This document shows positions 50,420 through 57,875 of a stretch of 64,000 nt of DNA, piece after piece (positions within the stretch are counted from its first letter, which is position 1; the number at the start of each line of letters is the position of its first letter). Position numbers and translations under genes: made by a program. The stretch is from JANNPJ01 sp035474375 (lineage in GTDB: Bacteria > Actinomycetota > Actinomycetes > Actinomycetales > Kineosporiaceae). The stretch spans positions 1 to 64,000 of the forward strand of contig DATINJ010000248.1 of NCBI GenBank assembly GCA_035474375.1, in the 5' to 3' direction. Below the pieces are notes generated by a model, which worked only from the letters and a program-made list of their open reading frames with translations, had not been told where the DNA came from and did no database searches.

Positions 50420-51882
50420 CCCTGGTCGATCGGACCCGGGCGGTCCTGGCTCAGGCGATCGAGGTCTACCGCGGGACGCCGGACGAGGCCCGACTGGTGG
50501 CAACGATGGCCCGGCTGGACGAACCGCTGCGGGTCGCCATCGCCGGCCGGGTCAAGTCTGGAAAATCCACGCTGCTGAACGCATTGGTCGGCGAGCGACT
50601 CGCAGCGACCGACGCCGGGGAATGCACTCGCATCGTGACCTGGTACGAGGACGGGCACCGGTATCAGGTGACGCTGTACCCCCGGGACGGCGAACCGCGG
50701 CCGGCCCGGTTCGATCGCGAGGACGGCGCGATCAGCGTCGATCTCGGCGGACTGGCACCCGATGATGTCGAGCAGATGGTGGTCACCTGGCCGTCCCAGC
50801 AGTTGCGCCGGGCCACCCTGATCGATACCCCAGGGATCGGATCGCTTTCCGAAAATGTGAGCCGCCGGGCCTGGGCTTTGCTGGCCACCGAGGAAGAGGA
50901 AACCCCGGCGGACGCCGTCCTCTATTTGATGCGGCACCTGCATGCCGGAGACGTCGAGTTCCTCCGGGCCTTCCACGATTCCGAGGTGTCTCGCCCGAAC
51001 CCGGTGAACGCCATCGCGGTGCTCTCCAGAGCAGACGAAATCGGTGCCGGACGGCCGAATTCGATGACCTCGGCACGGCAGATCGCGGCTCGGCTATCGA
51101 CCGACCCGGTGGTCCGTAGAGTTGTTCAGACCGTTGTCCCGATGGCCGGGCTGCTCGCCGAGACCGCTGTCACGCTGACCGAGACCGAAGTCGCCCACCT
51201 GCGCAAGGTGGCCGAGCGCACTCCCCGCGAGGTGGAGGCCTTGCTGCTGACTGCGGACCGGTTCCTTACCCAGATGCCCGAACTCGGGCTCACCTCCTTC
51301 GAGCGCCAGCACCTGCTCGACCGGTTCGGTGTTTTCGGCGTCCGGTTGGCCTCGACGATCCTCCGTCGCGGTCCGGTGACGGCTACCGAACTTGCCCGCG
51401 ACCTGGCCGAACGCAGTGGTCTGGAGGAGTTGCAGGCGGTCCTGCATTCGCTCTTCTTCGCCCGCAAGGACGTCCTGAAGAGCCGGTCGGCCCTGCTCGC
51501 CCTGGACCAGCTAGCCCATGATCAACCGCGTCCGGGCAGCCTGGCGCTGGCCACCGAGGTGGAGGAGATCATCGCGTCGGCGCACCCGTTCAACGAGTTG
51601 CGGGTGCTCTCCGCGGTCCGGGCCGGCTGGGTCGCGGGCAAGCCGGCCGTACTCGAAGACCTGGAACGGGTGATCGGCGGCAACGGCACGACTCGAGCGC
51701 AGCGACTCAGCCTGGAGCCCGGCGCTACCGAAGCCGAGCAGACCACGGCCGCCGACCTGGCGCTGGCCCGCTGGCAGCGGCGGGCGGAAAGCCCGATGAG
51801 CGGGCACGAACTCGTGGTCGCTGCGCGGGTAGCGGTCCGCTCCTGCGAAGGCATGCTGGCCGAACTGGCCGCCGCTCGCTGA
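50410..51882 (+). CDS. dynamin-like GTPase, IniC-like
   Basis: A 490-residue companion GTPase. G1 IAGRVKSGKSTLLNALVG, G3 LIDTPGIGSLS and G4 VLSRADEIG are clear. Unlike the first dynamin it has no strongly hydrophobic paddle, so it may rely on its partner for membrane contact. The helical C-terminal part (residues 250-490) has the TSARQIAARL and LHSLFFARKDVLKSRSALLA patterns seen in IniC. It starts at a GTG overlapping the end of the IniA-like gene by ten bases. Paired dynamin-like proteins often act as hetero-oligomers (family knowledge). Confidence 0.92.
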   Translation: MQVTLVDRTRAVLAQAIEVYRGTPDEARLVATMARLDEPLRVAIAGRVKSGKSTLLNALVGERLAATDAGECTRIVTWYEDGHRYQVTLYPRDGEPRPARFDREDGAISVDLGGLAPDDVEQMVVTWPSQQLRRATLIDTPGIGSLSENVSRRAWALLATEEEETPADAVLYLMRHLHAGDVEFLRAFHDSEVSRPNPVNAIAVLSRADEIGAGRPNSMTSARQIAARLSTDPVVRRVVQTVVPMAGLLAETAVTLTETEVAHLRKVAERTPREVEALLLTADRFLTQMPELGLTSFERQHLLDRFGVFGVRLASTILRRGPVTATELARDLAERSGLEELQAVLHSLFFARKDVLKSRSALLALDQLAHDQPRPGSLALATEVEEIIASAHPFNELRVLSAVRAGWVAGKPAVLEDLERVIGGNGTTRAQRLSLEPGATEAEQTTAADLALARWQRRAESPMSGHELVVAARVAVRSCEGMLAELAAAR

Positions 51883-51902
51883 TTTATCCGGTGAACCTCG
51901 GC

Positions 51903-52565
51903 TCAGGAGTCGAACCCGTCCAGGTCGTCGAGGTCATCCAGGTCGTCGAGGTCCGTGGGTTGATCCGCCGGGTGTTCGGCGGCCTGGTGGTCCAGGTACG
52001 GGTCGTCGATCGCGCCCATCGTCAGATACGGGTGATCAAGGTCGGTCGGGACGTCGGTGGGATCGGCAGCCGGGAGGTCGACGGGTGCGTCGGTCGAGAG
52101 GTCGGTGTCGGACCCCGGGTCAAGGGCGTCGTCCCCGAAGCCGTCCCCGAAACCGTCCTGGGGGTCGTGCTGGGGTTGGCTGGTCTCGTCCAGGTCCAGG
52201 CCGTCGGCACTGCCGAGGTCATCCAGGTACAACCCGGGCTCCAGCCCGTCGGTCTGGTCCGAGTCGGCCAGTTCGACCTCGTCGTCCCAGGCTCCGACCG
52301 GGGCATTCGCCAGCAGATCCAAGCCTTCGGTCAGATCCGCGCCCGGCGTCGCGACGAACGCGGCCAGGTGCCCGGCGACTTCCGCCGGCGCTGTGTTCGC
52401 GTAGCTGCCGATCGCCGTGACCAGCAGTTCGTCGGGAAGATCGTGATATTCGGCCAGAAGCGATCGCGGATCCAGCGCGCTCGATCCGGCATCATCCAGA
52501 CCGGTTGCTTGCTCTGCAAGACCGGCGAAGACGTCGCGGAGGGGGCGTACAGGTTCCATACCCAT
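51903..52565 (-). CDS. very acidic protein between the dynamin and hsp70-like genes
   Basis: A 220-residue protein. Residues 1-90 look folded (PVRPLRDVFAGLAEQATGLD, LPDELLVTAIGSYANTAPAE, VAGHLAAFVATPGADL); the rest is Asp-rich and low-complexity, ending in DLDDLDDLDDLDGFDS, with Pro/Thr/Asp segments in between. No cysteine, signal or membrane helix. It converges with the IniC-like gene and diverges from the hsp70-like gene, sharing the C-rich control region. Start uncertain: ATG 52565 or 52559, no obvious ribosome site. Its placement suggests a client, adaptor or regulator of the module. Confidence 0.75.
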   Translation of the reverse strand: MGMEPVRPLRDVFAGLAEQATGLDDAGSSALDPRSLLAEYHDLPDELLVTAIGSYANTAPAEVAGHLAAFVATPGADLTEGLDLLANAPVGAWDDEVELADSDQTDGLEPGLYLDDLGSADGLDLDETSQPQHDPQDGFGDGFGDDALDPGSDTDLSTDAPVDLPAADPTDVPTDLDHPYLTMGAIDDPYLDHQAAEHPADQPTDLDDLDDLDDLDGFDS

Positions 52566-52602
52566 CACTGTAAGGAGCGAATACGGGGTTCGGTGCGGGG
52601 AC

Positions 52603-52634
52603 ATCCCCCGTGACACCCCCCTGATCCGCTCATA
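52603..52634 (+). promoter_or_regulatory. C-rich box between the acidic-protein and hsp70-like genes
   Basis: ATCCCCCGTGAC-ACCCCCCTGAT at 52603-52625 closely parallels the box at 47393 before the IniB-like gene. GCTCATA, a possible -10 region, follows at 52628-52634, 39 bases before the hsp70-like start. The box lies between two divergent genes and could serve both. Confidence 0.5.
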
Positions 52635-52672
52635 GCCTTTCAGTCACACCTCAACGATCGGCGGAGCTCGAC

Positions 52673-54901
52673 ATGTATGCACTCGGGATCGACCTCGGCA
52701 CCACGTTCACCGCTGCCGCGGTCTGGCGCGACGGACGAGCCGAGATCTCCTCGCTCGGTAGCCGTAGCGCGGCGATCCCATCGGTCGTGGTGCTGCGCGA
52801 GGATCAGACGATCATCACCGGGGAGACCGCTCATCGCCGGGCGCTGTCCGCTCCGCACCGGGTTGCTCGGGAGTTCAAGCGCCGCCTCGGCGACACCACA
52901 CCGATCTTGCTGGCGGGCGTTCCGTACTCGGCCGATGCGCTGATGGCTCGGGTGCTGCGCGCCGTGGTGGACGAGGTGAGCGCTCGCGAGGGCGGGCCAC
53001 CGGACGCGGTCTGTGTCTCGCACCCGGCGAACTGGGGGCCATACAAGACGGATCTGCTGTACCAGGCGGTGCGCGGCGCGGACCTGGAGGACGCGACCTT
53101 CACCATCGAGCCGGTCGCGGCGGCCGTCTTCTATGCCCGTCAGCAGCGCATGCCCGACGACGCTGTGGTGGCCGTGTACGACCTCGGCGGCGGCACCTTC
53201 GATGCCGCGGTGCTGCGCAAGAGCGCTGGCGGGTTCCAGGTCCTTGGCCGGCCGGAGGGCATCGAGCGGCTGGGCGGGATCGATTTCGACGCCGCCGTGT
53301 ATGCGCACGTCTCCCGAGCACTCGGCGGCGCACTGGAGCAGCTGGACGACGAGGACCCGGCCGCGATCGCCGCGGTTGCCCGGCTGAAAGAGGAGTGCAC
53401 CCAGGCCAAGGAGGCGCTGTCCGCGGATACCGACACGACGATCCCGGTTCTGTTGCCGAACTTGGCGACCGAGGTCCGGTTGACTCGCGGCGAGTTGGAG
53501 GGGATGGTCCGGCCTGCCCTGCAGGACAGCATCGATGCCTTGCGCCGGGCGTTGCGCTCGGCCGGGGTCACTCCCGAGGAATTGCACGCCGTGCTGCTGG
53601 TCGGCGGTTCGTCCCGGATGCCGCTGGTCTCTCAGCTGGTCGGTGCCGAGTTGGGCCGCCCGGTTGCCGTCGATGCGCACCCCAAGCATGCGGTGGCGCT
53701 GGGGGCGGCGATGGTCGCCGGAAGCGCGATGGCGCAGACGGCCACGCCGGTCAAGCCAGTCGAGCAGGTCAAGCCAGTCGAGCGGGCAGTGCCAGTCGAG
53801 CGGGCAGTGCCAGTCGAGCGGGCAGTGCCAGTCGAGCGGGCAGTGCCAGTCAAGCGGGCAGTGCCAGTCGAGCGGGCAGTGCCAGTCAAGCGGGCGGTGC
53901 CAGTCGAGCAGGTCAAGCCAGTCGAGCGGGCAGTGCCAGCCGGGCCGGTCAGGCCAGCCGTGCCGGTCGAGCCGGTGAAACCGGTAGTCCGGCGGCCGAG
54001 CCCGAAGGTCGCGCCGGTTGTTTCCCGGCAGAACCAGGAGACGCAGGTCTTTCCGCCGACGGTAGAACCGATTTCGGTCGGCAACGCGTCAAGGGCTGCG
54101 GGCCCGGCGACTCCGGGCTCACCAACGCCGGGCTCGCCAACTCCGGGCCGAGGTTCGCCTCGGGGCCGGGTGATCGCCGCGGCCGCTGCTGCGGTCGTCG
54201 GGGTGGTCGCGCTGAGTGCGGCCGGGATCGCCGCCCTGAAGCACAGGGACAACGATCCGGCGTCGGCTGCCGGCACGAAACCCTCGGCGACTGCGACCAC
54301 GGCACCGAAGCAGACCGCAGCCGGGCAAATCCCGGCAGACGAGCAGTGCACCGCCGAGATCAAGGCGAACGAGCGCTGGGTGTGCCTGATCAGCGCAAAG
54401 TTCAAGGGTGAGACCTTGACCATTCGGTACACGGCGAATTTCGGCGACGCCGAGCCCGATCGGGACGATGGTTATCACCTGCACATTTACGGCGGAGACG
54501 GGGTCACCCCGGCGGCCGATATCGAGGGCATGCAGGCGGTGAACCCAGGCAACTGGTACGAGGAGGATCAGAAGCCGTCCACTCGCACGGTCAGCAGTAG
54601 CGACTATCGAAAGGCGATCGGTGACGCGCCGAAGGTCTGCGCTCGGATCGCCGACTCGACGCATCTCCTGGTGCAGGACAAGCACCTTACCTACGTGACC
54701 GGCAACTGCGTTCCGATCGACCGGGCGAAGCTGACCGCCGCTGCCCAGGGCGCCGAATCACCGGCCGCGGACTTGTCGTCCACGAAAAAGGTGGCGGCCA
54801 CGTCAGCGGTTGCCACCACGGCCAACCCGCCGACGGACACCCCAACCGCCACACCGCCGACGTCCACCTGGGCACCCAGCGCTCTGGTGGCGCCGAGCTA
54901 G
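52673..54901 (+). CDS. membrane-anchored Hsp70-family ATPase with extracytoplasmic domain
   Basis: A 742-residue protein. Residues 1-355 form an Hsp70/DnaK nucleotide-binding domain: phosphate-1 GIDLGTTFTAAAVW, phosphate-2 VYDLGGGTFDAAVL, adenosine motif VLLVGGSSRMPLV. There is no classical substrate-binding domain. Instead come six-residue repeats (AVPVER, AVPVKR) at about 360-437, a Pro-rich linker, one membrane helix at about 499-523 (VIAAAAAAVVGVVALSAAGI), and an outer domain with four cysteines (EQCTAEI, RWVCLIS, KVCARI, GNCVPI) likely forming two disulfides. The ATPase would sit in the cytoplasm and the last 200 residues outside. Confidence 0.9.
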   Translation: MYALGIDLGTTFTAAAVWRDGRAEISSLGSRSAAIPSVVVLREDQTIITGETAHRRALSAPHRVAREFKRRLGDTTPILLAGVPYSADALMARVLRAVVDEVSAREGGPPDAVCVSHPANWGPYKTDLLYQAVRGADLEDATFTIEPVAAAVFYARQQRMPDDAVVAVYDLGGGTFDAAVLRKSAGGFQVLGRPEGIERLGGIDFDAAVYAHVSRALGGALEQLDDEDPAAIAAVARLKEECTQAKEALSADTDTTIPVLLPNLATEVRLTRGELEGMVRPALQDSIDALRRALRSAGVTPEELHAVLLVGGSSRMPLVSQLVGAELGRPVAVDAHPKHAVALGAAMVAGSAMAQTATPVKPVEQVKPVERAVPVERAVPVERAVPVERAVPVKRAVPVERAVPVKRAVPVEQVKPVERAVPAGPVRPAVPVEPVKPVVRRPSPKVAPVVSRQNQETQVFPPTVEPISVGNASRAAGPATPGSPTPGSPTPGRGSPRGRVIAAAAAAVVGVVALSAAGIAALKHRDNDPASAAGTKPSATATTAPKQTAAGQIPADEQCTAEIKANERWVCLISAKFKGETLTIRYTANFGDAEPDRDDGYHLHIYGGDGVTPAADIEGMQAVNPGNWYEEDQKPSTRTVSSSDYRKAIGDAPKVCARIADSTHLLVQDKHLTYVTGNCVPIDRAKLTAAAQGAESPAADLSSTKKVAATSAVATTANPPTDTPTATPPTSTWAPSALVAPS
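53750..53943 (+). repeat. 18-base tandem repeat inside the hsp70-like gene
   Basis: About ten near-identical copies of GTCGAGCGGGCAGTGCCA encode the hexapeptide repeat in the tether between the ATPase and the membrane helix. Copies differ at two main positions (GTCGAG or GTCAAG; GGGCA or AGGTC). Because the unit is a multiple of three, copy number can vary without breaking the frame. Confidence 0.9.
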
Positions 54902-56166
54902 GGCCGGGCACTGAGCCAGCGCGCGATCTCGGCGGTCGCCCGCACATTCGAGCCACCGTGATCCGTGTCCCCGACATCGATGATCGGCGCCTGCCGGCCG
55001 CTGGCAACGAGCGCGGACTGGCAGGCCAGGGAGTTCTGGTAGGCGGCCTGCTCGTCGGTGGTGGTCGCGTAGAGCCGGACCGGCACCCGCGGTGTCCAAC
55101 TGATGCAGGTGGCATCGGCCATCCGCAGCGCAGTAGCGAGATTCGCGCTCGGATGACGAAGCATCTGGACAGCGTGATCGGTCAGCAGCCGATCTACGGA
55201 GCTGGGCAAGGCGGCGGATACCTCTTCGCCGGGGTGCTCGCCGTTGAAAAGCTCAGGGAGGATGCGGTCGTACGGGGCCTGGAAGACGTCAGCGGGTGAG
55301 TCGTACAGGCCGTACAACCGGTTCCAGGAGACAAAGAGGTACGACAGGTAGGCCACGCTCCAGTTCTGCTGGAGCCGGCCGTCCAGCAGGGCGGGAATCT
55401 CGGAACGGCGGAAGTCGTAGACCCCGCTGACCGGTGCCACCGCAGATAGCCGGAACCCTGGGGCTTGACCGGCCTGCAGCGCGCGGGCGGTGCCCATGGC
55501 CACCGAGGCGCCCTGGGAGAAGCCGGTGACCACGACGTCGGGGCGGAGCGCAATCCGGGATCGAACGGCGAAGGAGCGGGCCGCGCGGAGCATATCCACC
55601 GATGCCGTGACCTCGGACGGCACGTGCATCCAGGGATGCTGTCCGGGGCCCAGCCCGAGCCCGAGATAGTCCGGCGCTACAGCGGCGAAACCCGCCGAGG
55701 CATAGGTGATCGGCGGCGCTGTCTCCCAGGTGTCGTCCGTGACCGAGGGAGCGCCACCGCGAAAGACCTGCGTCCCGTGCCCGTACGAGACGGTTGTCAG
55801 GGCGGGCCGAGCTGGGTTGCGAGGCAGCACCAGGAGCCCGCTGGCGGTGGTCGCCCGACCGCGCTCGTCGATGGTTCGGTAGAGGAGCCGGTACAGGGTG
55901 ACGCCGTAGTTCGCCGCAGCCGGGTCGTAACCCGCCGCGGTCAGCTCGGCCACCACCTGCTCCCGGGAGAGTTTTCGGAGCAGCACGACGGAAATCAGTG
56001 TTCCCCGGTTGGTCTCGGGGTCAGCCTGGTCGCTGGACGCGCGATCGGTTGCGGTCGGATGGATGGCCGCGATGGCCGGCGTCGCGGCGAGGGATAACCC
56101 GGTGGCGACCGCCAGGCTCACCGCGACGCCACGAAACAACTTGGTGTGTCTATGGTTTGTTGTCAT
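54898..56166 (-). CDS. secreted alpha/beta-hydrolase, LIP-type lipase
   Basis: A 422-residue secreted esterase or lipase. The signal peptide has a basic start (HRHTKLFRG) and hydrophobic core ending ATPAIAA. The mature enzyme has the family pattern TTVSYGHGTQVFRGGAPS, FAAVAPDYLGLGLGPGQHPW, and nucleophile elbow VTGFSQGASVAMG (serine in GFSQG), with candidate acid in RLYATTTDEQ and histidine in DTDHGG near the end. Two late cysteines may pair. Its stop overlaps that of the hsp70-like gene by four bases (convergent). It hydrolyses an outside ester, perhaps a triglyceride; exact substrate unknown. Confidence 0.88.
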   Translation of the reverse strand: MTTNHRHTKLFRGVAVSLAVATGLSLAATPAIAAIHPTATDRASSDQADPETNRGTLISVVLLRKLSREQVVAELTAAGYDPAAANYGVTLYRLLYRTIDERGRATTASGLLVLPRNPARPALTTVSYGHGTQVFRGGAPSVTDDTWETAPPITYASAGFAAVAPDYLGLGLGPGQHPWMHVPSEVTASVDMLRAARSFAVRSRIALRPDVVVTGFSQGASVAMGTARALQAGQAPGFRLSAVAPVSGVYDFRRSEIPALLDGRLQQNWSVAYLSYLFVSWNRLYGLYDSPADVFQAPYDRILPELFNGEHPGEEVSAALPSSVDRLLTDHAVQMLRHPSANLATALRMADATCISWTPRVPVRLYATTTDEQAAYQNSLACQSALVASGRQAPIIDVGDTDHGGSNVRATAEIARWLSARP

Positions 56167-56317
56167 GGGTGGACGCTACGGCGGGATTTCGGCCGGTTGC
56201 ATCACCCTGGAGCGCTAACCAAGTGGTAGCTCTCAGGTATCACCCGTGCTACTGAAGTGGGCTTCTGGGGTGACTCGAGGTATCCCAGCGTAGACCGCCT
56301 GTCACCTATGAAGCTGC

Positions 56318-56342
56318 TTGCTAGGCTCTGACGACCTAGCAA
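56318..56342. promoter_or_regulatory. inverted repeat before the IclR gene
   Basis: TTGCTAGG and CCTAGCAA are perfect eight-base arms nine bases apart. The right arm runs into the ribosome-site region (AAAGGGG) of the IclR gene, as expected for an autoregulatory operator. It is also 150 bases upstream of the divergent lipase gene. Confidence 0.5.
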
Positions 56343-56355
56343 AGGGGTGGCTCTG

Positions 56356-57198
56356 GTGAGCAAGGAACCGTCGGTGGCAGCCGCCGAGCTGTCTGGTGAG
56401 GGTGGCGGCATCCGAGAGGTGAAGTCCGCCGCACGCACCGTCGACCTGCTGGAACTGATGGCCGCGCGGGGTAACGAGCCGGCTCGGTTGCGTGAGTTGA
56501 GCGACGCCCTGGGTGCGCCGCGCAGCAGCATCTACGCCTTGCTGCGCACCCTGGTCGAGCGCGGCTGGGTACGCACCGATGCCACCGGAACGCTCTACAG
56601 CATCGGCATCCAGGCGCTGCTGGCTGGGACGACGTACCTGGACTTCGACCCGTTCCTGCGGATCGTCCAGCCCCAAATCAACGAGCTCAGCGTGAAGCTT
56701 GACGAGACGATTCACTACGGCAGGCTGCAAGGCGCCAGGATCGTCTATCTGGCTACCCATGAGTCCAGCCAGTATTTGCGCCCGTTCAGCCGGGTCGGCC
56801 GGACGCTTCCGGCGTTCAGTACCGCAATGGGCAAATCGTTGCTCGCCGAGCGACTTCACGCCGGCGACCCGGACAGCCTTGCGGAGCACCTGCCCGACAC
56901 GCTGGCACCCTTGACCGCACATACGATCGTGGATCGGCTGGCGCTGGCTCGCGACCTGGAAGCCGTCCGGAGCCGCGGGTATGCCGTCGACCGCGAGGAA
57001 AACCTCGAGGGCGTGGTCTGCTTCGCCGTCGTCCTGCGCTTCGCCAGCCCGCCGTCCGACGCGATCAGCTGCTCGCTGCCGGTGGAACGGCTGCGTGAGG
57101 GGCGGGAGGCCGAGATCATCGAGGCGCTGCGACGCACCAAGCTCACCATCGAGCGGATGGCCCCTGCGGCCTCGCTCCGGGAGCAGCCCTGGGTTTAG
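56356..57198 (+). CDS. IclR-family transcriptional regulator
   Basis: A 280-residue IclR regulator: winged helix (AARTVDLLELMAARGNEPAR, LGAPRSSIYALLRTLVERGW) and ligand domain (IHYGRLQGARIVYLATHESS, LPAFSTAMGKSLLAE, GYAVDREENLEGVVCFAVVL). The GTG at 56356 has AAAGGGG at proper distance; a GTG at 56347 sits on top of it and is unlikely. IclR proteins of this type often govern uronate or sugar-acid genes, and the galactarate/glucarate operon is 2.3 kb away, but the nearest genes are the lipase and a TetR-hydrolase pair, so the target is unproven. Confidence 0.88.
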   Translation: MSKEPSVAAAELSGEGGGIREVKSAARTVDLLELMAARGNEPARLRELSDALGAPRSSIYALLRTLVERGWVRTDATGTLYSIGIQALLAGTTYLDFDPFLRIVQPQINELSVKLDETIHYGRLQGARIVYLATHESSQYLRPFSRVGRTLPAFSTAMGKSLLAERLHAGDPDSLAEHLPDTLAPLTAHTIVDRLALARDLEAVRSRGYAVDREENLEGVVCFAVVLRFASPPSDAISCSLPVERLREGREAEIIEALRRTKLTIERMAPAASLREQPWV

Positions 57199-57202
57199 GA
57201 CT

Positions 57203-57230
57203 GACACTTGATATTTTATTGACAGGTGTC
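57203..57230. promoter_or_regulatory. inverted repeat before tetR-cocE operon
   Basis: GACACTTG (57203-57210) and CAGGTGTC (57223-57230) pair at seven of eight positions around a 12-base A/T-rich centre that includes TTGACA at 57219-57224. It ends 12 bases before the chosen TetR start; a plausible autorepression site. Confidence 0.5.
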
Positions 57231-57242
57231 CATGATCTTCGT

Positions 57243-57875
57243 GTGTCGTCCGAACAAGCGAAGCTGCCTCCTACCCAGGACCGCCGGGTGCGCCGATCGC
57301 GGTCCGTGCTGATCCGGGCCGCGATGGCGCTGGTCTCCGAACGGGGTACGACGGCAATTCCGATCTCCGACCTCGCCGAGGCCGCGGATGTCAGCCGGCA
57401 GCTGATCTACCTGCAGTTCGGTGACCGGGACACGCTGTTTCTGGCGGCTGCGCTGGAACTGGCAGAGGGCGAGTTGCTGCCGGGGCTGATCGATGCTCCG
57501 CACCCGATCGCCGAACGCGACCAAGCCCTGGCGATGGCCCGGCACTTCGCCGATCACCGCTCGTTCTACCGGGCGATGCTGACCGGCTCCTGTGCCTTCG
57601 CCCTGAACAAGATGCTGACTGGCCTGCTGACCCCGGTCAATGCGCACTTTGTGCATCTGATGGCCGGTGATCGGCTCGCCCCCGACACCGTCGAGGACCT
57701 CGCCGTCTTCCTGACCGGCGGTGCGTCCGCCTTGTTCAACGCCTGGGTGGTGGAGGGATCCGAACCCCTCGACCCCGAGGAATTCACCGACCGGTTGATG
57801 CGGATGGCGTCCGTCATCCTTGCCTCGGTCGCTCAACCCGCCAACGCCACCCAGGGTAAGGAGTTCGACCGGTGA
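57243..57875 (+). CDS. TetR-family regulator of the CocE-like hydrolase
   Basis: A 210-residue TetR protein. The DNA-binding domain lies at about 18-65 (SVLIRAAMALVSERGTTAIP, ISDLAEAADVSRQLIYLQFG, DRDTLFLAA). The ligand domain is generic. I use the GTG at 57243 because the TTG at 57219 lies inside the inverted repeat that looks like its operator; no strong ribosome site precedes it. Its stop overlaps the start of the hydrolase gene by four bases, so the pair is one operon and the hydrolase substrate or product may be the inducer. Confidence 0.88.
   Translation: MSSEQAKLPPTQDRRVRRSRSVLIRAAMALVSERGTTAIPISDLAEAADVSRQLIYLQFGDRDTLFLAAALELAEGELLPGLIDAPHPIAERDQALAMARHFADHRSFYRAMLTGSCAFALNKMLTGLLTPVNAHFVHLMAGDRLAPDTVEDLAVFLTGGASALFNAWVVEGSEPLDPEEFTDRLMRMASVILASVAQPANATQGKEFDR

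Noticed and set aside
46498..50503. Very long open frames on the minus strand opposite the dynamin locus
   Set aside because: They are antisense to genes with strong family motifs and result from high G+C codon use; their translations show no motif.
53750..53943. Regular repeats that could suggest a CRISPR array
   Set aside because: The 18-base units are contiguous, without spacers, and encode an in-frame hexapeptide repeat within the hsp70-like gene.
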